Below are positions 35,269-44,191 of a stretch of 64,000 nucleotides of DNA, in pieces; within the stretch, counting starts at the first letter, position 1, and each line of letters starts with the position of its first letter. The DNA lies in the NCBI GenBank assembly GCA_049792875.1, contig JBARBI010000047.1:1-64000 (forward strand), in the 5' to 3' direction. A model generated the notes under the pieces. It made no database searches. It saw only the letters and a program-made list of their open reading frames with translations, and was not told where the DNA came from. The position numbers and the translations under genes are program-made. The DNA is from Sulfotelmatobacter sp049792875 (GTDB lineage: Bacteria; Acidobacteriota; Terriglobia; Terriglobales; Acidobacteriaceae).

Positions 35269-37242
35269 TCAGCTCTTGGTGATCTCGCCCACCGCCCGCC
35301 ACGCCTGATTGATGGCCTCGTCCGTGTAGGCATAGGCGCCGGCATCGGAATTGGCGATGGCGATCCGGCCATGTGGTTTGCGCGCAACCTCACACGGAGT
35401 CTCTCCGCCTTCCAGCCAGAACGAATCGAACAGGGAGCTGTATTCGTAGGCGTAACCGTGGGGCCAGCGATTCACCGTAATGGCCGCGATATCGCGGGCG
35501 GGATCGAAGCCGCCTGGACCCAACGTACGGGTCAACTGATCGCGAATCTTGCGTTCCATGGTTTCGAAATCCGTACTGTAAAGTTCCATGCGGCCGATCA
35601 TGTGCTGTTGGCGCGCGGTGCGTCCCGGACGGCACGCTGCCTTCATCATGTGCACGAGGATGGGCTCGTCCGGCTTGCGCGCACACTCGTATCCGCCAAT
35701 GCTCACGGGCAAGTCGAGGTTTACAAAGGAGTGGTACATGCCGGGGGCGTAGACAGAATTGGTCGCCAGTTTCTGGAATGACGTCCAGTTGCGAACGGCC
35801 ACGTAGGTATAAAGCAGAGGAACTTTCTGCGCCGAGGCCATCGCTTCTTTTTGCTTGTCAGGAAGTTCCTCGCAGATATACGGAATCACAACGTGCCAGC
35901 AGGCGAGGATCGCGTTCTTCGCCTTGGCCGTGTAAACCTTGCCCCCGCGGGCGTAGCTGATTTCCACCTCCTTAGCGCTCGCAGGCTCGCCCAGGTGCTT
36001 CACCCGAACGGCAGTGCTGTTCAAGCGAATGCGCACGGGCGAACCGGGGTCGTCGAGCTTCGCGTAATTCGCTTTGGCCAGGACAACATCCGACGAAGAA
36101 GTGCCGGGAATCGCGTCCGGAATCAGTTTGCGGACCAGCAGGCGCGCAATGGTGGCGTTGCCGTCGGGAAAATGGAAGAAGTACTTCTCCGCTTCTTCAT
36201 TGGGAATGGCGTCGCGGTTCATGCCCTTCCCCGGCGCCGGATCCAACTTCAGGCCGTCGAAGCCGGGCAGGTCCAATCCCCAGGCGTCCTGCGCGGCAAC
36301 GGCGTCAATGCCCACGCCGAAGAGCGGATGGGGAAGCGACTGGTACATCTTGATGATGTCTTCATGAACACCGGCGACGTCTTTCAGGAAGCTGGCATAA
36401 CTCATGCGTGCCAGCTTCGCTTTCTTCTGGTCAGAGTTCAGATCGGGGAAATAGTCCTTCGGTTCGTGATAGAGGCGCTGCAGGTCGCGCTTGGCTTGAG
36501 CGGCCAGCGGAGCGTCGGCAAGGAACTGCTTCAGCAATTGCGCCGACGGGCCGGCCGCGTCTTCACTCTCGTTTCCGCCACGAGGGTTGTGATTGATGAC
36601 GAGTTTGTCGACGCCAAAGGTTTCCTTGTCGAAGAAAATTCTGGGACGCAGCCCGGCCGAGGGATACAGATTCTTGTCGAAATACTTGGCGAACGAAGGA
36701 ACGTCGATGCCCAGTTCCTCAATCACGCCTTTGGCAACCGCACTATAAGGAGCAGGGCTTTCAATGGAAAACGTACCGCCGAACCCGAGGCGGAATGCAT
36801 TGCTTACGCGGAATTCGTTGCGTTTGGCATGTCCGCCAAAATCGTCGTGGTTCTCGAGAATGAGGATGCGCGCCTTGCCACCGGCTGCCTTGCGATAGAA
36901 GTACGCTGCCGCTAGGCCGCTGATGCCGCCGCCGACGATAATCAGGTCGTAGGTTTCGCCGCTGTCTTCTGGCTTGCCCGCCGAATCCCAGAAAGTACCG
37001 TCGCGCAGGCTGTGGGCGGCGTCGAACGATCCGGGATGGCTGCCACGCATGCCGGTGAGGGCGGGCGGGTAGTAACTGGGGGCACTCTCGGGACCGACGG
37101 CCGCTTGGCCCTCTCCAATCCCGGCAGCGCACAGGTCCCATGGCATCATGGCCGCGCCTGCGGTCACCGCGACGCCGTTGAGGAAGTCCCGTCGCGTGAT
37201 CTTGCGATGCATTCCCAGTTCCCGGTCCCGTGAATCGTTCAC
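35269..37242 (-). CDS. Tat-exported FAD protein, spermidine dehydrogenase-like
   Basis: The 657-residue product begins DRELGMHRKITRRDFLNG; the RRDFLNG twin-arginine motif directs folded export. A Rossmann FAD motif DLIIVGGGISGLAAAYFYRK (near 90) and FGGHAKRNEF follow. The C-terminus has the flavin-contacting HGRIAIANSDAGAYAYTDEAINQA. Overall it matches the periplasmic spermidine dehydrogenase group, which oxidises polyamines and passes electrons to the respiratory chain. The conserved residues before the RR motif support the start at 37242. Confidence 0.83.
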   Translation of the reverse strand: MNDSRDRELGMHRKITRRDFLNGVAVTAGAAMMPWDLCAAGIGEGQAAVGPESAPSYYPPALTGMRGSHPGSFDAAHSLRDGTFWDSAGKPEDSGETYDLIIVGGGISGLAAAYFYRKAAGGKARILILENHDDFGGHAKRNEFRVSNAFRLGFGGTFSIESPAPYSAVAKGVIEELGIDVPSFAKYFDKNLYPSAGLRPRIFFDKETFGVDKLVINHNPRGGNESEDAAGPSAQLLKQFLADAPLAAQAKRDLQRLYHEPKDYFPDLNSDQKKAKLARMSYASFLKDVAGVHEDIIKMYQSLPHPLFGVGIDAVAAQDAWGLDLPGFDGLKLDPAPGKGMNRDAIPNEEAEKYFFHFPDGNATIARLLVRKLIPDAIPGTSSSDVVLAKANYAKLDDPGSPVRIRLNSTAVRVKHLGEPASAKEVEISYARGGKVYTAKAKNAILACWHVVIPYICEELPDKQKEAMASAQKVPLLYTYVAVRNWTSFQKLATNSVYAPGMYHSFVNLDLPVSIGGYECARKPDEPILVHMMKAACRPGRTARQQHMIGRMELYSTDFETMERKIRDQLTRTLGPGGFDPARDIAAITVNRWPHGYAYEYSSLFDSFWLEGGETPCEVARKPHGRIAIANSDAGAYAYTDEAINQAWRAVGEITKS

Positions 37243-37275
37243 GATCTCCTCCGCAGATGGACGACCTGTTCCTTA

Positions 37276-37340
37276 GGCCTCACGGGCTGAGGCCCTTTTC
37301 CGGCGCAGCGCCAGCGGCACGGCTGAAGCCGTGCCCTTCC
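37276..37340. repeat. Interspersed palindrome, GGCACGGCTGAAGCC family
   Basis: GCGGCACGGCTGAAGCCGTGCCC (within 37314-37337) matches 24602-24624 with one difference, and is preceded by the inverted CACGGGCTGAGGCCC block. It lies upstream of the flavoprotein gene and downstream of the CDGSH gene. It can form an RNA hairpin GGCACGGC/GCCGTGCC. Confidence 0.6.
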
Positions 37341-37389
37341 CAAACCCAGTTAAGGGACGGCAGTAACCTTCTGACCGCTGCAGTTTTCT

Positions 37390-37632
37390 TTAGGACGACG
37401 AACCGCTGTCCGCCTTTTTCACGGCTAGCTCAGCGCCCTGGAATCCGATGCGGCTGTGGGTGCCGTCGCAGAAGGGCTTGTTGACCGACCCGCCGCAGCG
37501 GCAGAGTGAGAACGCAGTCTTGCCGGTAAGATCGAATTGGGTGCCGTTGACGTCCACCAGTTCGACGGAACCCTCGGGAGCCTCGACCCGGAACGGGCCA
37601 TTGGGTCTTACGGTGATTTTTACCTGAGCCAT
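37390..37632 (-). CDS. CDGSH iron-sulfur domain protein
   Basis: The 80-residue product has the complete cluster motif CRCGGSVNKPFCDGTH, giving ligands C44, C46, C55 and H59 for a 2Fe-2S cluster of the mitoNEET type. The N-terminal VKITVRPNGPFRVE half is a small beta domain. GGAGGA seven bases before the ATG at 37632 fixes the start. These proteins carry electrons or sense redox state; the partner is unknown. It lies upstream of the flavoprotein gene in the same direction. Confidence 0.9.
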   Translation of the reverse strand: MAQVKITVRPNGPFRVEAPEGSVELVDVNGTQFDLTGKTAFSLCRCGGSVNKPFCDGTHSRIGFQGAELAVKKADSGSSS

Positions 37633-37755
37633 GAATCCATCCTCCAACCTTACGGGTTTCTAGTAAGGCTAAAAGATACCATCAATTGAGGCAGTCTGTC
37701 TCCGAGTGTACTTACGAGGTAGTTCCTGTTCCAGGAAGCCAACCGAATCGAAATA

Positions 37756-38919
37756 TCAGGCCGCTTCCACCCGCGCGGTGGTCAGGCTGCGATAGAGCTG
37801 CAGGTAGTCATCGATCATGCGCTTGGTGGTAAAGCGCTCACGCGCTCGGGAGTATGCCAATTCCGCGTAGGCGCGGCACATGGAACGGTCGCCATTGAGC
37901 GAGCTGATCTTTTCGGCCAGGCTGGCGGCGTCGTTGGCGCGAAAGTAAAGGGCCGCGTCTCCCCAGATCTCGCGGAAACTCGGGATATCGTTGGCCACAA
38001 TGGCGCAGCGGGAAAATGCGGCGTCGAGCGCGGGCATGCCGAGGGGTTCGTAGCGCGCCGTGGCGGCGAAGATCGAGGCGCGGCTGTAGAGGGCTCGCAG
38101 TTGTGCTTCCGTCTGCGGTCCACGAATCGCGACCGACGTCTGGTCAGTTGCCACTTTCACGTCGGCACGGATGGGTATGCGGGGCATGGGCACCGTTTGC
38201 TCGGCGCCCACAATGCAGACCGGTACAGAATGCGGGTGCTGGGTAAGCAGGAAAACCTGCTTGCTGGCGTCGATCAACCGGCCGACGGCCAGCACGCAAT
38301 CTTCTTTATCGCCGAAGGGATTGAAGAAAATGGGATTGCGTCCGGCGTAGATCACTTCCGCACGCCGCGGTCGCATGTAACAGGTGGAGATGCGATCGAG
38401 CATCCATGCGGAGGGTGCCACGACCACGTCGGCCCCCGCCAAGCCATTGAGGACCGTATTGCGATACCAGGCCAGCGCTCGCTCCGGCCTGGGCGCGCGA
38501 TTGTGGACGGCGTGGGTCCAGGTAATTAAATCGCCGTGGGCCATCACGACGCGGGGCCCTTCGACCGGCAGGTTCCCATAGCAAAACTGGTTGAGATGAA
38601 GGACGTCGGGCCGCAACTCGCGAACCAGAGCGGCCAGGAACGCGGACGATTCAGCAAGGTCCTCTTCCGCTTCCTGCATCCACTCCAGGCGGAAAGCAGT
38701 GGGACGGTAGTCGAGGCCGTGCAGGTGATCCATCCAGGAGGTCTGTTCGGGCATCGGAATTTCGCCGAAGCTGACCAGCGTAACGCGCATGCCGCGCGTG
38801 ACCAGGCCGGTCACAAGCTCGCGGGTGTAGGTCCATGATCCCGAGAGCGAGTCGGCGGTGACGAGGATGTGCAGAGAACCTCCCGAAGGACTGGCGGAAC
38901 GCCGCGAGGGACAGGGCAT
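37756..38919 (-). CDS. GT4-type glycosyltransferase
   Basis: The 387-residue product has a GT-B fold. The N-terminal half starts SLHILVTADSLSGSWTYTRELV and the C-terminal donor domain has ILAVGR-like VLAVGRLIDASKQ and RYEPLGMPALDAA. The family EX7E motif is present as E-X7-D. It probably transfers a sugar to a lipid, protein or polysaccharide; donor and acceptor are unknown. The ATG at 38919 starts just before the first strand. An ORF opening at 39066 would add a Pro/Arg-rich leader. Confidence 0.85.
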   Translation of the reverse strand: MPCPSRRSASPSGGSLHILVTADSLSGSWTYTRELVTGLVTRGMRVTLVSFGEIPMPEQTSWMDHLHGLDYRPTAFRLEWMQEAEEDLAESSAFLAALVRELRPDVLHLNQFCYGNLPVEGPRVVMAHGDLITWTHAVHNRAPRPERALAWYRNTVLNGLAGADVVVAPSAWMLDRISTCYMRPRRAEVIYAGRNPIFFNPFGDKEDCVLAVGRLIDASKQVFLLTQHPHSVPVCIVGAEQTVPMPRIPIRADVKVATDQTSVAIRGPQTEAQLRALYSRASIFAATARYEPLGMPALDAAFSRCAIVANDIPSFREIWGDAALYFRANDAASLAEKISSLNGDRSMCRAYAELAYSRARERFTTKRMIDDYLQLYRSLTTARVEAA

Positions 38920-39093
38920 TCCGCCTGCCGGGCGCGTCCATTCTAGTGGGAATCGGGCGTGGCGGGAAGTGCTTTTACTGGTGGGTGCGCAAGAATTTGC
39001 ATGCACTATTCGGGCAGGTCTGTCCGGCAGGGATCTTGGTTGCCCAGAACCCCCCGGCGGCACCAACTGGCGCCGCCGAGCTGTGCCCTGACG

Positions 39094-39114
39094 GGACAGC
39101 CGAGGCTGCTGTCC
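39094..39114. repeat. Palindrome GGACAGC-N-GCTGTCC
   Basis: Seven-base arms around CGAGGCT followed by CCCGCG. Related to the elements at 3053 and 9566. It sits between the receptor stop and the glycosyltransferase gene, both on the minus strand. Confidence 0.55.
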
Positions 39115-39127
39115 CCGCGTGTGTTTC

Positions 39128-42100
39128 CTAGAAGTTAAACTTCAGGGCAAACTGGATCAAACGCGGAGCTAGGGCGGCAAGAACCTGATTAAACGTTGGT
39201 GAACTGATATCGCTGTCGGGCAGCCGGAAGTTCGGGTGATTCAGGAAATTGAAAAACTCCGCCCGGAACTGGAACTCCTTGCCCTCGGCCACGGGAATGT
39301 TCTTGAACGCGGAAAAATCCCAATCGGCATAACCCGGCCCCTGGACGATGTTGCGGCCCGCCGTGCCGAATTGCTGCACCGGTGAGTTAGGGTTCTGCGT
39401 GATTTGCTGAAAAGCGCTCCGGTTAAACCACGCACCGGGGGTACGAGGTCCGGAGTTGGGATTTTGTCCCGGCACCCGATTCGGCCGGTTCGAGAAGAAT
39501 CCAGTGATCTCCGGGGCCGAGCCCTGCACCGAGAAATCCGTGGAATCGAAGACGGTGAACGGCGTGCCGCTCATCCGGGTCACGATTCCGTTTACCTGCC
39601 AGTTGCCCAGGGCCTGTTGATACCAGCCGTGAGGCTGTCTCCAGAAAGGCAGACTCCACTGGTAGCTCAGCACAAACCGGTTACGGGCATCAAACAAGGA
39701 GCGACCGCGCTCGGCAGCCAGATTGAAAGGATCCTGTGCCAGGTCATTCTCGCCCGCCACCGGCTTGGCCGCTGAACCGGTCATGTTGAAGGAAGAGGCG
39801 TCGTCAATGGACTTCGAGTAGGTGTACGAAGCAAGAAACGAGAGGCCGTGACTGAACCGTTTGGTGAGGCTCGCCTCCAGTGCGTTATACGAAGAATTGG
39901 CAATCCCTTCGATCAGCCCAGTGGACGAGTAAGTACAGGGCGGAGACGTCAGAGCGAGTGTGCACCCGGAATGAATCCGTCGGTAGTCGGCGTTGCTGGA
40001 AGTCGAGATCGGGTTCCCGCCGGAGTCGAACCCCGGAATGTAGATAGCAGGATTGCCTTCCACGAAGCGCGGCAGCTTCGTTCCTTTGGTCCCTACGTAG
40101 CCAATCTCGAGCAGAAGATCTGCGCCGAGAGATCGTTGCACGTTCAGGTCCCAATCCTGCGAGTAGGGCAGAGGCAGGTTCGGAGCCAGCGTCAGGTTGG
40201 TCAGCGGCGTTGCAAAAGTGCCGTTGGGCGGAGGGTTGCCGTTGTAGGGATCGGAAAAATTAAGAAACGTACTGGGAGTGAGGCTGATCTGTTGGGTCTG
40301 CAGATACGGGGGAGCGCTGATTGGAGCCTGCAGTGGTCCCCCCTGGCCGGTGTAGTACGGCTCGTAGAAGATCCCATAGGCCGACGTCACCAGCCACTTG
40401 GAACTCCCGGTCGGGTCCCACGCGAAGCCGATGCGCGGTGCCAATCCCTTCTTGAAGGTTGGAATCAGGCCAGCGGGCACGCCCGCATCTCCCGGATAGA
40501 GCAGCCCCACCGGTGCGTTGGGCATGACCGTAGACTGGCGGCCGGGAATCCAAAGAGTCTGCCGGTTGTGGATTTCTGTGTAGGGGAACGGGAGTTCATA
40601 GCGCAAACCGAAATTCAAGGTGAGGCGAGGCGTCGCTTTGTACGTATCCTGTGCATACGCGTCGAGTGCATTGCCCCGAATGCCCCGTGAGAAATCGCCC
40701 CGGCCCTGCAGGAAGAAGACTGGCTGACCAAACAGGAAGCTGGCGAACGCATCGGGAACCACCGGGAAGGGCGCGAAAACAAAGAAGCCGTTGGAAGCGA
40801 TGCCCTGCAGCACGTTGACCTGCAGGTGCTGGTAGCCTCCTCCGAACTTGAGCTCGTGCCGTCCGTGTACCCAGCTCAACGAGCCAGAATAGTCAAACGC
40901 GTTCTCATAGGTATCCCGCGGCCCCGTAATCGGATCGCCGACGATGGTGTAGCCATTCACCTGGATGAATGGAGGACCGATCGCCGCGTCCAAGCTTGGT
41001 TGGTAATTGAAACCAAGGCTGGCGGGGGTAGTGTGGTTTTCGCTCTCGCCGTAAAGAAACTTGTTCCGTAAGAACGAGAAACGGAAGACGCCGATCCTGG
41101 CCGGAGAGAACGTATGCGCCTCTTGCGCGACGAAATTCTGGGCCCGTTGCTCTTGCCCGACGGGAAAGCCCGGCACGCTCGCACCTGATGTGGCAATCGG
41201 GTGCAGTTGCGTTCCATCACTGAAGGCGTACCGGAAGTTTAAGACGTCGGAAGCTCCAAGGTATTGATCCAGCCGCAATCCAAACTGATTCGTGTCCTGA
41301 TGGACTACTTGGGTCGAGGTGAAAACATTAGTTCCGTTGTTGGGCGATGGAAAATAGCTCAAGAGGTTCTTGGTAAGCGTGCTCACCGAAGACATGTCGA
41401 ACTGGTTGTCGGGATAAGGCTGGTTGAGAAAGACATTGAAGAGCTGGTGGTTGGGATTATTACAAAGGCCGCCGGTGAAGCCCTCCGGGCAGATCGCCCG
41501 AAAATCTCCCTGCAACTCAGCCTGGGAAGGCACGGTCGAAGAATCGGTTTCTCCCTGGCGGTTGCGGAACCCCTCGTAATAACCGAAGAAGAAAGTTCTG
41601 TCCTTGCGGATGGGGCCGCCGATCGTCCCACCGAATTGGTTCTGTTTCAACGGTTCGACTTGCCGCCCGAAGTAATTCGTCGAATCAAAAACATTGTTGC
41701 GCAGGAATTCCCAAAGTGCTCCATGGTAGTGGTTGCCGCCCGAACGGGTAATGATATTGGTGGTCGAACCCAGGCTGTTTCCGAACTCGGCATTGGCATT
41801 GTGGGTAAGGATTCTGAACTCGGTGATGGCGTCCACGGGTGGTTTGAGAACGAAGCCGCCGTCCACCCCGTTGAAGTTGTTGGCACCGTCGATCAGGAAG
41901 TTGTTTGATTCAGGACGCTGGCCATTCACGGCGTAGGCTTGACCGTCGCGCAGAGATCCCCCCGCTTCGGCCAGCCCCGGAGTAAGCGGCACAACGCCAG
42001 GCTGCAGCCAACCGAGCTGCGCAAAGTTCCGGCCGTTCAGGGGCAGGTCAAGAACTTCGCGCTCCGAGACTGTCTTGCCCAGACTCGTCACCGTCCCTTG

Positions 42101-42478
42101 AATGAGCAGAGCATCTGCCTGCACGTCCACATGCTGAGTCGCTGCGCCCACCGCGAGGCGGACTGGGATGGTTGCTGTTTCATTCACGTCCAGAATGATG
42201 CCCTGCTGGTTATAGATCTGGAAGCCCTTTCCCTCGACTTGCAGTCGATAATGACCGACTGGCAGCTCCAGGAGCACATACCCGCCGGAACGATCTGTCA
42301 CCGACGTTCGGGTCAGACCCGTCTCGTTTTGCGTTGCACGCACCGACGCACCTTGCACCACCGCCCCTGAAGCATCCACAACAGTTCCACGAATGCTTCC
42401 CGAGATTTGTTGCGCCGCGGCGCTCAGGCCTAGAGACACGGCCAGCACCGCACCGATGAGGTTTCTGAGAGTAGTCAT
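39128..42478 (-). CDS. TonB-dependent/Oar-like outer membrane receptor with carboxypeptidase-regulatory domain
   Basis: The 1116-residue product has a signal peptide (about 1-23, ending SAAAQ) and an N-terminal CarboxypepD_reg-like Ig fold (GSIRGTVVDASGAVVQGASVRA). A plug domain contains VSEREVLDLPLNGRNFAQL. A long beta-barrel ends in aromatic LKFNF at the C-terminus, a typical outer-membrane signal. Such large receptors are a hallmark of Acidobacteria and are thought to import or bind polymers. The ligand is unknown. The start is the ATG before the signal peptide; upstream codons of the frame are unlikely. Confidence 0.9.
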   Translation of the reverse strand: MTTLRNLIGAVLAVSLGLSAAAQQISGSIRGTVVDASGAVVQGASVRATQNETGLTRTSVTDRSGGYVLLELPVGHYRLQVEGKGFQIYNQQGIILDVNETATIPVRLAVGAATQHVDVQADALLIQGTVTSLGKTVSEREVLDLPLNGRNFAQLGWLQPGVVPLTPGLAEAGGSLRDGQAYAVNGQRPESNNFLIDGANNFNGVDGGFVLKPPVDAITEFRILTHNANAEFGNSLGSTTNIITRSGGNHYHGALWEFLRNNVFDSTNYFGRQVEPLKQNQFGGTIGGPIRKDRTFFFGYYEGFRNRQGETDSSTVPSQAELQGDFRAICPEGFTGGLCNNPNHQLFNVFLNQPYPDNQFDMSSVSTLTKNLLSYFPSPNNGTNVFTSTQVVHQDTNQFGLRLDQYLGASDVLNFRYAFSDGTQLHPIATSGASVPGFPVGQEQRAQNFVAQEAHTFSPARIGVFRFSFLRNKFLYGESENHTTPASLGFNYQPSLDAAIGPPFIQVNGYTIVGDPITGPRDTYENAFDYSGSLSWVHGRHELKFGGGYQHLQVNVLQGIASNGFFVFAPFPVVPDAFASFLFGQPVFFLQGRGDFSRGIRGNALDAYAQDTYKATPRLTLNFGLRYELPFPYTEIHNRQTLWIPGRQSTVMPNAPVGLLYPGDAGVPAGLIPTFKKGLAPRIGFAWDPTGSSKWLVTSAYGIFYEPYYTGQGGPLQAPISAPPYLQTQQISLTPSTFLNFSDPYNGNPPPNGTFATPLTNLTLAPNLPLPYSQDWDLNVQRSLGADLLLEIGYVGTKGTKLPRFVEGNPAIYIPGFDSGGNPISTSSNADYRRIHSGCTLALTSPPCTYSSTGLIEGIANSSYNALEASLTKRFSHGLSFLASYTYSKSIDDASSFNMTGSAAKPVAGENDLAQDPFNLAAERGRSLFDARNRFVLSYQWSLPFWRQPHGWYQQALGNWQVNGIVTRMSGTPFTVFDSTDFSVQGSAPEITGFFSNRPNRVPGQNPNSGPRTPGAWFNRSAFQQITQNPNSPVQQFGTAGRNIVQGPGYADWDFSAFKNIPVAEGKEFQFRAEFFNFLNHPNFRLPDSDISSPTFNQVLAALAPRLIQFALKFNF

Positions 42479-42672
42479 AAGGATGTCCCAGTTCTCTTCG
42501 TGTTCATGCTTCGCTGTGCACACGAGTGGGCAAACGCACGGCCACGTCGTGCGCAAGATGCGCTAGATTTTTCGGGACCCCAAGTCCACAGAACGAATGG
42601 GCAGCGAAACATTAACGGACAGGGCGGAAGCAGACAATACTGAGAAAATACTACGCGCGACAATGCACGAGC

Positions 42673-43038
42673 TCAGTTCACCTGCAGGCGGAGCCGGAGT
42701 TCCCGCGCGAGGTTGTCGATGGTCCGAATCTTTTCCGCGGCGGGGTGGGGCACGTCGGGCACAGACATCGCCAGTTCGCAGGAAAGCAGCATGGCAGTCA
42801 AAGTTTCACGCATCTCGCTCCGCATCTATTCGATGATGGCGCGCCGTGCAGCGCATTCCTCGCGCTTGCGGCGATGCAAAGCGGAGCGCACTTCGCGTAC
42901 CAAGCGTTCCGTTCCAGTGACAGCAAAGTTGAGATACACGGGGAAAGCAGTACCCAGATGTTCGATCATCTGATCGCTTTCGTCGGGCTCGGTTTCGAGC
43001 AGAAACTGGTCTACGAGGGCGGCGGCGTGTCCATGCAA
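42673..43038 (-). pseudogene. Decayed gene interrupted by an in-frame TAG
   Basis: One minus-strand frame runs from TTG at 43038 to TGA at 42673 with a single TAG at 42826-42828. The 70 codons before it (HGHAAALVDQFLLETEPDES onward) and the 50 after it (MRSEMRETLTAMLLSCELAM onward) both use codons like real genes here. The ATG directly abuts the TAG. A better start, ATG at 43057 (MRAAAEFA), lies in another frame, so a frameshift near 43035 is also possible. Alternatively these are two coupled small genes. Function is unknown. Confidence 0.45.
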
Positions 43039-43261
43039 ATTCAGCGGCCGCCCTCATACACCTACTCTGCGCGGAATGATTCCCGGAAGGAACCGGTTAT
43101 CCTGTCGCCTGAGACCTTGGTTTTCCCGAAATGGGAATTTGTTAAGGCGTAGCGCTCAAAGTCAAATTCCATTTCGCGCCCACTCTAGAGAACTGCCTCC
43201 GCCCGTAAGGGCAGATGTCACTAAAACGGGACTTTTTTCTGCGGAAAACTTTACCGGGGAA

Positions 43262-43948
43262 CTAGCGGTTCGCGGCTGCGCGCTGGCTGGCAGCAAGGTA
43301 AACGGACTCGTTCAGACGGAAGGTGAGCCGGCGGCCCTTCTCGAGACGAACCACGGTCACATCCGAGTCGTTTTGCAGAGTTCCAGCCGGCGGAACGCGC
43401 GTTTCCCCCGAGTTGCCGCTCACGAAAAGGCTGGAAGTCTGGATCGGCAGAGTTAAGCCGGCTACGTGGATCGAATCAAGAGCCAGGCGAACGTAGCCGC
43501 GATCGCGCTTGAGGTTGGAGGCGCGAGCCGACTCCACTCGTCCCGCGACTGTGGCGCCGCGCGGGACCAATTGGTTTCCCTCGATTACGACCGGTTCGTC
43601 GACGATCGCCTCGAAAGGGACGTTGGCGTCCGGATTCTCGGCGGATACTGGATTCTTCAGTCGGACCGTCAGCAATGTGCCGGCCGGAAGACTTTGACGA
43701 TCGTGGAAAGGAAGGGCCGTTTCGGCCTTCGCATTGTCCGGGGCATTGGATGAGTCCCCGGAACCGGTATTGCCGCGGGAGTTTCCATCGCCATCCCGAA
43801 ACGGAACCTGATGCTCATCGACTCGAGTCGCACCATTATCAGTTTGCGGTCCGGCCGGACGAGCGCAGGCCGCCGCCCAGAAAAGGGCCAGTAGCATCGG
43901 CCAAATCATCAGACCTTGAGGTCTGCAGTACCGGCTCATCAGAATCAT
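43262..43948 (-). CDS. Putative lipoprotein
   Basis: The 228-residue product has a hydrophobic N-terminus ending in the lipobox WAAAC (Cys28), suggesting lipidation and retention at the inner or outer membrane. A polar Asn/Asp/Gly-rich linker (about 35-75) leads to a domain beginning LPAGTLLTVRLKNPVSAENP, with VPRGATVAGRVE and LEKGRRLTFRL. These motifs recall the soluble beta domain of VirB10/TrbI-like proteins, but the similarity is weak. ATG at 43939 (MSRYCRPQG) is an alternative start. It lies downstream of the OmpA-family gene on the same strand. Confidence 0.75.
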   Translation of the reverse strand: MILMSRYCRPQGLMIWPMLLALFWAAACARPAGPQTDNGATRVDEHQVPFRDGDGNSRGNTGSGDSSNAPDNAKAETALPFHDRQSLPAGTLLTVRLKNPVSAENPDANVPFEAIVDEPVVIEGNQLVPRGATVAGRVESARASNLKRDRGYVRLALDSIHVAGLTLPIQTSSLFVSGNSGETRVPPAGTLQNDSDVTVVRLEKGRRLTFRLNESVYLAASQRAAANR

Positions 43949-44124
43949 CCTCGCCCGTGCATCTTCGACAAGGAAGTGGCAACCCGAATGCCAGATACAT
44001 TCTCATCAAATCAATGACTTGGCGATGGCACTTTCGTGGCGGTCCATGTAGATTCTTCCTCCCGGGGAGTTTCTTCACACTTTTCCGGGCAGGGCCAGGC
44101 AGGTCAAAAGTACGCGCAGGACAC

Positions 44125-44161
44125 AAAAAAAATGCGGAGGGCGATAAACCTCCCTCCGCAT
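44125..44161 (-). terminator. Intrinsic terminator of the OmpA-family gene
   Basis: A ten-base perfect stem ATGCGGAGGG/CCCTCCGCAT (44132-44141 and 44152-44161) is followed on the minus strand by a run of eight T. It lies 31 bases after the OmpA-family stop codon. Confidence 0.88.
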
Positions 44162-44191
44162 CATGTTCACCAAGACTATGCAGCGCCGTGG

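Noticed and set aside
42745..43152. 135-codon plus-strand ORF opposite the decayed gene
   Set aside because: His/Arg-rich first half and no ribosome-binding site; the minus-strand frame has better codon use, although neither is certain.
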